Below are positions 7,540 through 14,732 of a stretch of DNA of 21,758 nucleotides, one piece after another (position 1 is the first letter of the stretch; every line of letters starts with the position of its first letter). The position numbers and the translations under genes were made by a program. Source of the DNA: CAYRPN01 sp964426135 (GTDB lineage: Bacteria > Planctomycetota > Phycisphaerae > Phycisphaerales > Phycisphaeraceae); NCBI GenBank assembly GCA_964426135.1, contig CAYRPN010000103.1, positions 1-21,758 on the forward strand. The letters are read 5' to 3'. The notes under the pieces are model-generated. The model was not told the DNA's origin. It saw only the letters and a list, made by a program, of their open reading frames with translations, and did not search any database.

Positions 7540-7977
7540 TCAGGTCGTGTGGCCGGCGCGGGCAAACTTGCGAAGCGTCAGCCTCAGGCCCCGGCCGTCG
7601 CTGCGCTGCTGGTAATCGCAGACATCGCACGCCTCGCGGATGATGGTGACGCCCAGCCCGCCGGGTTTGACCTCGTTGAGTTCGCGACCGGCAATGCGGC
7701 TCAGATCAACTTTGCCGCTTTCGTCTTCGATCACGACTTCGACGCCGCAGGCGCCCTCGTGCGTCACAGGCGACAGTGTAACGCAGATCGGCTGATCCGT
7801 GCGCCCACCGTAACCGTGGCGGATCACGTTGGTCAGCGCTTCATCGACGGCCAGTTCCAGACGATCGCTGTCTTCGTGCCCCAAGCCGAACTTGCCCGCG
7901 GCGGCTTCCACAGCAGCACGCACAACGCACAGCAGATGCGGATCACTTTGAAGCCGGATTTGAATCGGAGCGTGCAT
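7540..7977 (-). CDS. HATPase_c anti-sigma factor kinase, RsbW-like
   Basis: A 145-aa GHKL-type ATPase of the RsbW/SpoIIAB group, which phosphorylates its STAS partner and sequesters a sigma factor or another target. The N box LAVDEALTNVIRHGYGG is at 42-58 (E46, N50). A G1-like box IEDESGK lies at 83-89 (D85, G88), and the G2 box PGGLGVTII is at 105-113. There is no histidine-kinase dimerisation domain. No sigma factor, PP2C phosphatase or response regulator is nearby, so the output is unknown. No Shine-Dalgarno is seen before the ATG at 7977. Gene order kinase-STAS-lnt on one strand suggests one transcript, but no promoter is clear. Confidence 0.92.
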   Translation of the reverse strand: MHAPIQIRLQSDPHLLCVVRAAVEAAAGKFGLGHEDSDRLELAVDEALTNVIRHGYGGRTDQPICVTLSPVTHEGACGVEVVIEDESGKVDLSRIAGRELNEVKPGGLGVTIIREACDVCDYQQRSDGRGLRLTLRKFARAGHTT

Positions 7978-8000
7978 GGGAGTTGGCGGGCGGGGAACAA

Positions 8001-8066
8001 AAGACAGAGGACAGAGGACAGAGCACAGAGGACAGAGTTCGGAGGTCAGAGGTTAGAAGACAGAAG
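8001..8066. repeat. Purine-rich degenerate tandem repeat (ACAGAGG)
   Basis: Repeats of a 6-8 base unit (ACAGAGG and variants such as TCAGAGG, TTAGAAG) fill the gap between the HEAT-repeat gene and the kinase gene. The array is strongly purine-biased on the plus strand. No gene or terminator is visible in it. Confidence 0.7.
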
Positions 8067-8098
8067 GTGGAGATCGCAGAGGACTCGCTGATTTTTTT

Positions 8099-8467
8099 CT
8101 ACGGCTTGTTTTCCTTGCCGACCGCGAACCGCTTGTTCTTCACGGCATCCGTCCAGCGGTCGACCGCGTCGCGGCGTTCGATGTCGTCGGCGTAGGGATT
8201 GTATCCCAGTCGTTCACCGGTGATCCGCTCGAGTGCGTCGATGGCGAACAGCCGCACCGCCGGGTCGTCGCAGTCGAGTTGATCCACCAACTGCGGGATT
8301 TTCGTGACATCCTTCGATTCGCCGGCGCGATTGATCGCGTAAAGCCTGGACGCGGGATCGGGCGAATCGAAATCCCCTGTCCGCGCGGGCGGAGCGCAAC
8401 GAGCGAATCCCGTCACCAGGACGAGTGCCGCCAGCGCCATCGGCGTGCCTTTCATTCCATCCATCAT
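8099..8467 (-). CDS. Small HEAT-repeat envelope protein, possible lipoprotein
   Basis: A 122-aa protein with a hydrophobic N-terminus (about 8-23, ALAALVLVTG) followed by a cysteine at 24. This may be a lipoprotein signal, though the residues before the cysteine (GFAR) are a poor lipobox. Residues 36-86 form one to two HEAT-like helical repeats (DPASRLYAINRAGE and DPAVRLFAIDALERITG). The tail GYNPYADDIERRDAVDRWTDAV matches the ending common in bacterial HEAT scaffold proteins. The start at 8467 is chosen because AGGA lies six bases upstream; ATGs at 8464 and 8455 are alternatives. The HEAT repeats imply protein binding; no catalytic role is visible. It is divergent from the MoxR-like gene. 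Confidence 0.75.
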   Translation of the reverse strand: MMDGMKGTPMALAALVLVTGFARCAPPARTGDFDSPDPASRLYAINRAGESKDVTKIPQLVDQLDCDDPAVRLFAIDALERITGERLGYNPYADDIERRDAVDRWTDAVKNKRFAVGKENKP

Positions 8468-8540
8468 CTGCAATCCTACATCGGCAACCCGGCCATGGGC
8501 CAATCAGTCCTCGCGATGCCAGGGCAGTTGCCTATGGGAG

Positions 8541-8560
8541 GGCGAGGCTTCCGCCGAGCC
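8541..8560. repeat. Hairpin with tandem G-A mismatches in a divergent spacer
   Basis: The sequence GGC-GA-GGC-TTCC-GCC-GA-GCC folds into two 3-bp stems around a symmetric GA/GA internal loop. It lies in the 128-bp spacer between the HEAT-repeat and MoxR-like genes. No T tract follows, so it is more likely a dispersed REP-like unit than a terminator. Confidence 0.5.
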
Positions 8561-8595
8561 GCGCCCGCAATCGCCACACCGCCTAAACTCACCGC

Positions 8596-10074
8596 ATGAG
8601 TTCGCACACCGCCCACCCATCCGCCGCCACGCTTGGCCAATTGAGATCCACCGGCTACCACTTCCGCCCCATCAAACACGAACTGCGCGACAATCTCATC
8701 GCCCGCATCCGCGCCAGGGAACCCGTGTTTCCCGGCATCGTCGGCTATGAGCAGTCCGTCCTGCCGCAGGTGATCCACGGCATCCTTTCGCTGCACGACA
8801 TGCTCTTCCTCGGCTTGCGCGGACAGGCGAAAACGCGCATGCTCCGGCAGTTGCCGACGCTGCTCGATGAATGGCTGCCCGTGCTGCGCGACGCGGAGAT
8901 TCCCGATGATCCGATGCGGCCGATGACGACGACCGGCAAGCGCGTCGTGCGCGAACAGGGAGACGATGCGGCGATCCGATGGCTGCATCGTGAGGAGCGC
9001 TACCACGAAAAACTGGCGACGCCTGATGTCACCATTGCGGACCTGATCGGCGAGGTCGATCTCGTCAAGCACGCCGAGGGCCGGTATTTGTCGGACGAAG
9101 CCACGATGCACTTCGGCATGATTCCGCGCACCAATCGCGGCATCTTCGCGATCAACGAACTGCCCGATCTTTCGCCGCGAATCCAGGTCGGCCTATTCAA
9201 CGTGCTGGAAGAACGCGATGTGCAGATTCGCGGCTACCCGATTCGGCTGAATCTCGATGTCTGCCTGGTCTTCAGTGCGAATCCGGAGGACTACACCAAC
9301 CGCGGCCGCATCGTGACGCCGCTGAAGGACCGCATCGGCTCGGTGATCCGCACGCATTATCCCCTGACGCTCGATGACTCGATGCGCATCACGCGCGAGA
9401 ATGCGTGGGTGGAGCGAAGCGAAGAGACAAGTCGCGACGCGGACGCCGGGACGACGGATCGTGCGATGTCGCCGCGCGTGGAGATTCCCGCCTTCATGCA
9501 CCGCATCATCGAAGAGATGGTGTCGCAGGCGCGAAGAAGCCCGCACATCAACCAGGCGTCCGGCGTCAGTGTACGCGCCAGCATCGCGTGCCTGGAGAAT
9601 CTCGTCAGCAGTGCCGAACGTCGCGGCCTGATCACCGGCGAGGACCGCGTGGTGCCCCGCATCTGCGATCTGGAGCATCTCGTCGCCAGTTGCCGAGGCA
9701 AGATCGAACTCATGATGGCCGAGGATGGCCAGGGCAGCGAAGACAAACTCGTGCGATCCATCTTCGGCGAAGCGGTGAAAGCGGTGTTCGAGGAAGTGGC
9801 GGACCTCGAGGACTTCGCGAATCTTTCCGACGCCTTTCAGAAGGGACTGTCGCTGACGGTGACGGACGAGACGTCGGCCCAGGATGTCGTCGCGAGCCTG
9901 GGCCTGGTCGACGGCCTGGCGCAGGCCACCGCCCGACTCGCCAAGGCGTTGAAGCTGAATGCCGGCGACCCGCATCATCTCGCGGCAGCCGGCGAATTCC
10001 TTTTGGAAGCGCTGTACGTCAACAACCGGCTGAGCAAAGCGGCGTCGCTCGGCGGAACGAAGTATCGGCGGTGA
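8596..10074 (+). CDS. MoxR / magnesium-chelatase-like AAA+ ATPase
   Basis: A 492-aa AAA+ ATPase. The Walker A loop is FLGLRGQAKTR (71-81), with alanine in place of the usual final glycine. The Walker B segment is RGIFAINELPDL (181-192), with N187-E188 where D-E is standard. Sensor 1 lies in LVFSANPEDYTNRGRI (224-239). The core continues with LSPRIQVGLFNVLEERDVQIRGYPI, as in magnesium chelatase subunit I and MoxR proteins. These ATPases usually remodel or load a target together with a VWA protein; the VWA gene at 1006-2256 is a plausible partner but is 6 kb away. The C-terminal third (about 370-492) is helical and unassigned. The ATG at 8596 lacks a Shine-Dalgarno. The tRNA-Asp gene follows. 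Confidence 0.88.
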   Translation: MSSHTAHPSAATLGQLRSTGYHFRPIKHELRDNLIARIRAREPVFPGIVGYEQSVLPQVIHGILSLHDMLFLGLRGQAKTRMLRQLPTLLDEWLPVLRDAEIPDDPMRPMTTTGKRVVREQGDDAAIRWLHREERYHEKLATPDVTIADLIGEVDLVKHAEGRYLSDEATMHFGMIPRTNRGIFAINELPDLSPRIQVGLFNVLEERDVQIRGYPIRLNLDVCLVFSANPEDYTNRGRIVTPLKDRIGSVIRTHYPLTLDDSMRITRENAWVERSEETSRDADAGTTDRAMSPRVEIPAFMHRIIEEMVSQARRSPHINQASGVSVRASIACLENLVSSAERRGLITGEDRVVPRICDLEHLVASCRGKIELMMAEDGQGSEDKLVRSIFGEAVKAVFEEVADLEDFANLSDAFQKGLSLTVTDETSAQDVVASLGLVDGLAQATARLAKALKLNAGDPHHLAAAGEFLLEALYVNNRLSKAASLGGTKYRR

Positions 10075-10132
10075 AGCGAACTCAAGAAAGTCGGAGCCGG
10101 CAACCACCATTCCCCCGGTTGCTCAGGCGACG

Positions 10133-10160
10133 TTGACAATTCCGTTCGCTTTCCTAAACT
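10133..10160 (+). promoter_or_regulatory. Probable promoter of tRNA-Asp
   Basis: A perfect -35 box TTGACA (10133-10138) is followed after 16 bases by TAAACT (10155-10160) as a -10 box, four of six matches to consensus. The tRNA begins 36 bases downstream, leaving a short leader. Confidence 0.6.
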
Positions 10161-10196
10161 ACCTGCCGTGGTCGGTCATGGCCGACGCACCCTTGA

Positions 10197-10270
10197 GGGG
10201 GTGTAGCTCAATTGGTTAGAGCATCGGACTGTCGATCCGAAGGTTACGGGTTCGAGCCCCGCCACCCTCG
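10197..10270 (+). tRNA. tRNA-Asp (GTC)
   Basis: A 74-base cloverleaf. The acceptor GGGGGTG pairs with CACCCTC (one G-U pair). The D arm is GCTC...GAGC, the anticodon arm TCGGA-CTGTCGA-TCCGA with GTC at 34-36, and the T loop TTCGAGC. The 49-65 position of the T stem is an A-C mismatch. CCA is not encoded. The discriminator base is G, as expected for tRNA-Asp. The 3' part from 10224 onwards is shared perfectly with 17536-17618, so the present 3' half was probably supplied by the integrated element and restores an intact tRNA. Confidence 0.95.
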
Positions 10271-10306
10271 CTTAAAACCCCTAGAAAACTAGGGGTTTTT
10301 TGTTGC
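10224..10306 (+). repeat. attL: 83-bp direct repeat with the tRNA-Asp 3' part and terminator
   Basis: This segment is identical over 83 bases to 17536-17618. It begins in the 5' strand of the anticodon stem and runs through the rest of the tRNA, its terminator and six further bases. Sequence diverges at once on both sides. Tyrosine integrases that target tRNA genes often use the anticodon region as crossover site. Confidence 0.95.
10274..10301 (+). terminator. Rho-independent terminator of tRNA-Asp
   Basis: An 11-bp perfect stem, AAAACCCCTAG-AAAA-CTAGGGGTTTT, is followed by more T residues. It lies three bases after the tRNA and inside the att repeat, so integration duplicates it. Confidence 0.9.
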
Positions 10307-10337
10307 CCGCACCGAATGAGGTTTCAAGGTGAAATGA

Positions 10338-10358
10338 CGGGGCTACGCCGGGGCTACG
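10338..10358 (+). promoter_or_regulatory. Putative integrase arm-type sites, attL side
   Basis: Two copies of CGGGGCTACG start at 10338 and 10349, 11 bp apart, which is about one helical turn. The same decamer recurs next to attR. A degenerate third form (CGGGGTGCTAC) starts at 10375. Confidence 0.65.
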
Positions 10359-10437
10359 TTTTTCGGAAATCCGGCGGGGTGCTACCCCTCCTCCGTGATG
10401 TCGTCAGCAGGGCCAGGCGGTGCGGTGCCCTGAAATG

Positions 10438-10471
10438 AAAAAGCCCCGCCCAGCGGGTGCTGGACAGGGGC
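10438..10471 (-). terminator. Rho-independent terminator of the element's gene array
   Basis: Read on the minus strand, GCCCC pairs with GGGGC around an inner stem CCAGC-ACCC-GCTGG, and a run of five T residues follows. It lies 32 bases past the last gene of the element and stops transcription before the tRNA. Confidence 0.8.
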
Positions 10472-10502
10472 CGAAAGGCTTCCGGCAAACGCTGCCGGTG
10501 AA

Positions 10503-11015
10503 TCAGGCGGGGGTGGGTTGCTCGGTGGTGGGCCTGTAGTCGCGATGGTGGTGTGACCAGCCATCGAACAAGAGCGAGTTGCGAAACGTGTCCAGTGTCG
10601 AATACAGACGGCGAAGATCGTCAGCTAGTGCCACGACAACCGGCCAGTTCTGCCGCAACAACCGATCAGCCACGGACAGTGCGGCGTTGACTTCGGCCTC
10701 GACCGCTTCGGTACTGGCGAACATGCCGTGGATTCTCGACGCGACGCGGTACGCGGCTTGTGCGTCGTCGGCCATTACCGCCCGCCCAGGCTCACCGGTG
10801 AAAATGCGTTCGCCGACGGTACCTGCAACGTGGATCACAATCAGGTCTCGCGATGTCGCAACGTCGAACGCTTCGCGAAGATCGAGCATGCAGCACCCGA
10901 CCTGCGATCCGGCTTGCACCATGTCGATCCTCAGTGCCCGCATGCCGACAAGTTGCCCAACAGCAGCGTGCGACGCCTCATGGATCGAAACTAACTCAGG
11001 CGAGTGGAGTGTCAT
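10503..11015 (-). CDS. Freestanding FtsH-like (M41) metallopeptidase domain protein
   Basis: A 170-aa protein with an HExxH zinc motif, IHEASHAAVG (11-20: H12, E13, H16), at its very N-terminus. Residues 61-75 (IHVAGTVGERIFTGE) resemble the FtsH segment around AGRAAEELIFG. ADDAQAAYRVASRI (82-95) matches the later FtsH stretch that supplies the third zinc ligand, here probably D84. There is no AAA+ domain, membrane helix or signal peptide, so unfolding power would have to come from elsewhere, or the substrates are already loose. The ATG at 11015 overlaps the stop of the upstream gene (ATGA), so the two are translationally coupled. It is the last gene of the element's array. Substrate unknown; a role against host or phage regulators is only a guess. 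Confidence 0.78.
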   Translation of the reverse strand: MTLHSPELVSIHEASHAAVGQLVGMRALRIDMVQAGSQVGCCMLDLREAFDVATSRDLIVIHVAGTVGERIFTGEPGRAVMADDAQAAYRVASRIHGMFASTEAVEAEVNAALSVADRLLRQNWPVVVALADDLRRLYSTLDTFRNSLLFDGWSHHHRDYRPTTEQPTPA

Positions 11016-11899
11016 CGGCCTGCCCTCGCATAGCTGATACTCGGACGCGGGCCGGGTGTGGAGTTGTCGTCGCGGTCGTGGCGACCTGTCCAGCCGTGGC
11101 GTGACCGGGCCAGGGCCTTGACAGCGGGGCCGCAGTCTTTCGCGTCGATCTCGCCATTCGCCAGCATCCAAGCAAGGTCACGGCGAGTCTGGTCAACACG
11201 ACGATTGATTTCATCGTCGCCGATTTTGAAAATCGGGCATTCCATTTCTGGCCCATCGGTGATGCCGAAGTCGCCACGCACCGGAATGAAACCGTGAGCA
11301 AGTTTCTCGACGACGATCTCAGGTGCCGGCCCGACCAGTCCGCCATTCAGTGCGTTGGTTCGCATGGCCTCGATCGCCTCGCGTTGCTGGCGTGCGGCCA
11401 GTTCAACCGGATCGACGATGAAACAAGCCGGCGTGAAAAAGGTGCCGATCAAGGTCGGGTGTAGACCGCTCAGCTCCTCCAGCCGGCGGCGGGCCTGCTC
11501 CGCCTTTTGCCGTTCCTGCCGACATCCGGTCAACGGTGTGGCGGCTTTCACCAGCGAATGCCGGATCGCCGCGATTTCGTCCTCAGCCCTTTTCGTTTGC
11601 TCGGCATAGACGCGGGCGGCGTCGGCTTCCAACTCCTCCCATCGCGGCAGATGTTCCGCAACTTTCGCGGAGGCGATGGCCTCGGCCACGGCCTGCCGCA
11701 TGGCAAGCACGTCGTCATTGGAAAGGCTCAACAGTGCCATCGCATTGGACAGCCGCTTACCGTCCGTTTGCTTCGGTTCGTCGCGGGTCAAAATCTCACG
11801 CAAGTCTCGCCATGCGTTTTCAACTGCGGCAGCTTCCGCAGCCTCACGCTGGCGAAGAAGATCGGCAACGGGGTCGGCGGTCGGGGTTTCGATGCTCAT
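11012..11899 (-). CDS. Unknown element protein with coiled coil
   Basis: A 295-aa protein I do not recognise. Residues 11-40 and 83-145 are charged, Ala/Glu/Arg-rich helices with coiled-coil character. The middle (148-162, PTLIGTFFTPACFIV) is more hydrophobic but too short and polar to be a clear membrane helix. The C-terminal third (190-270) looks globular, with the motif ITDGPEMECPIFKIGDDEINRRVDQTRRDL. The tail from 270 is polar and probably disordered. The start at 11899 has AAAGG nine bases upstream; the frame before it is Arg-rich and lacks a good start. It overlaps the M41-like gene by four bases, which suggests that the two products work together. Confidence 0.7.
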   Translation of the reverse strand: MSIETPTADPVADLLRQREAAEAAAVENAWRDLREILTRDEPKQTDGKRLSNAMALLSLSNDDVLAMRQAVAEAIASAKVAEHLPRWEELEADAARVYAEQTKRAEDEIAAIRHSLVKAATPLTGCRQERQKAEQARRRLEELSGLHPTLIGTFFTPACFIVDPVELAARQQREAIEAMRTNALNGGLVGPAPEIVVEKLAHGFIPVRGDFGITDGPEMECPIFKIGDDEINRRVDQTRRDLAWMLANGEIDAKDCGPAVKALARSRHGWTGRHDRDDNSTPGPRPSISYARAGR

Positions 11900-12007
11900 G
11901 GGGTGGAACCTTTCTTGCCGGGTTGGCCGGCGGGTTGGGGTGTGTCGTCGTTGGACAGATGGAACTTTTGGGTCATGCCCGGCCCTTTGCTGTCGCATTC
12001 GATAATT

Positions 12008-12307
12008 TCAATGCGGCGTAGTACCTTGGGCTACGTTGCCCTCTGCCGCGTCCCCGCCCCGACCGTGTTCAGCGTCCTTTGAATCTCGCGGCGAGTTCTC
12101 AGAGCGTTTAACGCCAACCGGCGGTAGCGGCGGGGTCGTGCCCATGCGGATGACCTTCAGGCCGTAGGCCCGCCAGCAGGCTCTCAACCAGCGCCGAAAG
12201 CCGGTGAAGTCGTCCAGGTCACCGGTCGATTCCAGTTCGACGCTGAACCGCCGGCGGGCTGGCGTTCGGGATGACGGGGGGCGGGTTGGCTTCGTGGTCG
12301 TGGTCAT
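12008..12307 (-). CDS. Small unknown element protein
   Basis: A 99-aa protein of unknown function. A conserved-looking core at about 20-55 (RRFSVELESTGDLDDFTGFRRWLRACWRAYGLKVIRM is the region, with key features ELESTGDLDD and the Trp/Arg helix) is flanked by disordered Pro/Thr-rich and Gly-rich ends. The core would fold as a strand followed by an amphipathic helix. The ATG at 12307 has AAGGA upstream at good spacing. It lies between the primase-helicase gene (76 bp) and the 295-aa gene (108 bp), all on one strand. Confidence 0.6.
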   Translation of the reverse strand: MTTTTKPTRPPSSRTPARRRFSVELESTGDLDDFTGFRRWLRACWRAYGLKVIRMGTTPPLPPVGVKRSENSPRDSKDAEHGRGGDAAEGNVAQGTTPH

Positions 12308-12329
12308 GGTTCCGTCCTTGGTTCACTCG

Positions 12330-12463
12330 CTTCACCCGCTTCACCCGCTTTTCCCTTCTGCGTCTACTCCTATACCTCACCCTCTACTCTCCCTCTACAT
12401 ACCCCTGAAACGACGGTTGACGTGGGTAAGGCGCAATAGAGGAAGTGGGTGAAGCGGGTGAAG
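12330..12463. repeat. 17-bp inverted repeat flanking the 3' end of the primase gene
   Basis: CTTCACCCGCTTCACCC at 12330-12346 is perfectly inverted at 12447-12463. Each arm contains two copies of the unit CTTCACCC. The right arm is inside the primase coding sequence. The spacer holds a pyrimidine-rich stretch on the plus strand. An origin or iteron role is possible because the replication gene is adjacent. Confidence 0.55.
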
Positions 12464-14732
12464 TCGATGAATCGCGCAGGCCGACGCCCAGCCAGACCTT
12501 GACCACTTTGGAACCAACGGTTCGTTGGGCATCCTTGAGGCTGGGCCGCAGCCGGCGGATGGCCAGGCCGAACGCCATATTGGTCATGCTCGGTTCACCC
12601 ACGGCCTCACGGCTTCGGTTGTACGCGGCCTGAAGGTCCGCCTTCGTGGTAAAGATTTCGGGATGCTCGGTCGTGTTCGATTCGAGCCACACGGCCAGCG
12701 GGTCCGTGGTCTCCCTGAACTCGGACCACGCCTCGCGCATGCTGGGGGATTCTGTGATGCCGCGATTCGTGCGGATGTTGGCTAGCGCGTCCAACGCCCT
12801 GTTGAGAACGCCCGATTGCTCGGCGGGGTCGGCGAGCTGCGCATCAAGAGCATCACGCGGAATGAAGTCGGGGCCGTCAGGGTCGAATGTGCGATGGAAA
12901 GGAATGACGATCCAGCGGCGAAAGAATGCGTGAGTCGAATCCTCAGATCGTGGCGGATGGTTCGCGCTGAAGATCAGGCGCGCGTACGGGTCAAAGTCGA
13001 AACTATCGACATGCTTGCGCTCTCCGCTGATGGTGTCTCCGCCGGTCAATGCCTTGAACATCGACGTGCCGGCCAGGTGCGCCGATGGCAGGTCTGCGCA
13101 GATATTGGCCAGCTTGCCCACGAGTCGCGACGCGGAGAACCGATCGGCCTCCAGTTTGTGCAGCGGAACCGTGGCGATGTTGCGCTTGCCCAGGAAGGCG
13201 ATGACCGCGCACAGGTAGACCGACTTGCCGTTGCTCCCTTCGCCGATCAGGAGAATGGCCTTTTGGATGCTCACGTCGGGCAGCATGAGCCAGGCGACGA
13301 TTTCCCACGCGACGCTCTGCGCGTCAGGCGGAAACGAACTGGCGACGAACCGCTCCCACGCGGGGCAGGTTGCGTCCCGGTCGAATCGCACGGGAATCTG
13401 CACAGGCGACAGGAAGGCCGGATCGTGCGGTTTCAAGGTCCGCGCCGCCACGTCCACAATTCCATTGAGAACATTCACGCGGTCAAGGGGCGGACGTTCC
13501 CACAATTGCGGGGCGTCGACTCGAATGTATTCCACCACCTCGGACGCCCGCTTGGTAGACCAGCTTTCGGATTCGTCCCAGTTGTTCAACAGCAGCTTGA
13601 CCAGGTGGGCCACGCAACTGTCGCCGGTGGGCCGATAGACGCCTCCCGTGAAAACGTACAACTTGCCGCCGCCATCCTTCGCGAACGATTCGATGGAGCA
13701 AATCGAATCTGCAAGGCGGCGCGTCAGACCTTGACCTAGATCAGGTGGCCCGCTCGTTTCTCGCTTCGCCCGCTTTCGCCGCGCGGGTTTGTCCTGAACC
13801 TCATCCGTCGCCGGAGGCGTCCACGGCGGCGCGGCGTCGGCCAACGATTCAACTTCCTTCGCGATGGTTTCCGATTCGACACACTCGCGCGCCGCCACAA
13901 ACTCAACAATATCTTCGCCCTTGGCGAGTCCAGGCAACTCCACAATACGAACGGATGCAGCGCCGGCTTTGTTACTCAAGTGAGCAACATCAATTCCATA
14001 CTGTCGGCCCGCGTCGTCATTGTCGGGAACGATGACAACATGCTTTCCGCGAACCCATGACCAGTCTGATTTCTTCGCCGACTTGGAACCATGCGAACTT
14101 GTGATTGCGATCAGGCCGACGGTCTCGGCGACTTCAACACAATGTTCACCCTCGAATACATACACTCGCTGCGCACCCTCAATTCGAGCGCGTCGATACA
14201 GCGGCAGCAGAGCATCGGGAGGGTCCGCGACGACATAGCCTTGGCCGTCGTGGTGAATGGGCCTGAACTGTTTTTCCGGTTTGCCGGTGTTCGGGTCAAT
14301 CTCCTCAAGGTCAAGGCGGACGATGTGAAACTGATTGGAAGTTTCGTAGTCCCAGCGAGCGACGCACTTGCCGCCGCTGAACCGCTCACACGCGGCAACG
14401 GCGGCGTCGATGGTCTTGTATCTGGTGTGGACCTTGGCCGGCGCTTTCGCTGGCCGTGGGCCGTTGCCGTTGGTGCCTCGCGCCTCGCGGAGAACATCGG
14501 CCAGCGGGCGGCCGGTTGTCGCGGCAATCACGTCGAACATGTCGCCATGCCAGCCGCATCCGTGGCACTTCACCTTGAACGCGCCATCCTCCGCGCGAAA
14601 GATGCTGGCGCTCGGGCGTGAATCCTCATGCGCCGGGTCAGGGCATCGGCAGGTGTTGCCGCGAATGAATCGCTCGCCCAGGGCTTCGACCAGGGCGGCA
14701 CGGTCGCGGCGGGTGTCGTCGATGGTGTTCAC
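12384..14732 (-). CDS. Primase-helicase, CHC2 + TOPRIM + SF3
   Basis: A 782-aa replication protein that combines priming and helicase activity. A zinc-binding CHC2-type finger lies at 28-60 (C28/C30, H35, C56, C59). A TOPRIM core follows at about 188-280, with E194 in YVFEGEH and the acidic pair in VPDNDDAG (D237, D239). A D5-type N-terminal region lies at about 350-470, then a superfamily 3 helicase with Walker A GEGSNGKS (497-504), a B-like segment LANICADLP (541-549), sensor LIFSANHPP (586-594) and the arginine pair FFRRWIVIPF (603-612). The C-terminal 140 residues may form a winged helix. The start is GTG at 14732, preceded by GGGAGG and overlapping the previous stop as GTGA. The layout resembles P4-alpha-like satellite and phage proteins and should allow self-primed replication after excision. 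Confidence 0.93.
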   Translation of the reverse strand: MNTIDDTRRDRAALVEALGERFIRGNTCRCPDPAHEDSRPSASIFRAEDGAFKVKCHGCGWHGDMFDVIAATTGRPLADVLREARGTNGNGPRPAKAPAKVHTRYKTIDAAVAACERFSGGKCVARWDYETSNQFHIVRLDLEEIDPNTGKPEKQFRPIHHDGQGYVVADPPDALLPLYRRARIEGAQRVYVFEGEHCVEVAETVGLIAITSSHGSKSAKKSDWSWVRGKHVVIVPDNDDAGRQYGIDVAHLSNKAGAASVRIVELPGLAKGEDIVEFVAARECVESETIAKEVESLADAAPPWTPPATDEVQDKPARRKRAKRETSGPPDLGQGLTRRLADSICSIESFAKDGGGKLYVFTGGVYRPTGDSCVAHLVKLLLNNWDESESWSTKRASEVVEYIRVDAPQLWERPPLDRVNVLNGIVDVAARTLKPHDPAFLSPVQIPVRFDRDATCPAWERFVASSFPPDAQSVAWEIVAWLMLPDVSIQKAILLIGEGSNGKSVYLCAVIAFLGKRNIATVPLHKLEADRFSASRLVGKLANICADLPSAHLAGTSMFKALTGGDTISGERKHVDSFDFDPYARLIFSANHPPRSEDSTHAFFRRWIVIPFHRTFDPDGPDFIPRDALDAQLADPAEQSGVLNRALDALANIRTNRGITESPSMREAWSEFRETTDPLAVWLESNTTEHPEIFTTKADLQAAYNRSREAVGEPSMTNMAFGLAIRRLRPSLKDAQRTVGSKVVKVWLGVGLRDSSTSPASPTSSIAPYPRQPSFQGYVEGE

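Noticed and set aside
8596..10074. Sigma-54 activator
   Set aside because: No GAFTGA loop, response regulator domain or DNA-binding domain; the AAA+ core is of the MoxR/chelatase type.
10382..10564. 60-codon minus-strand open frame near attL
   Set aside because: It overlaps the end of the M41-like gene and the terminator hairpin; the product is Pro/Gly-rich without a ribosome site.
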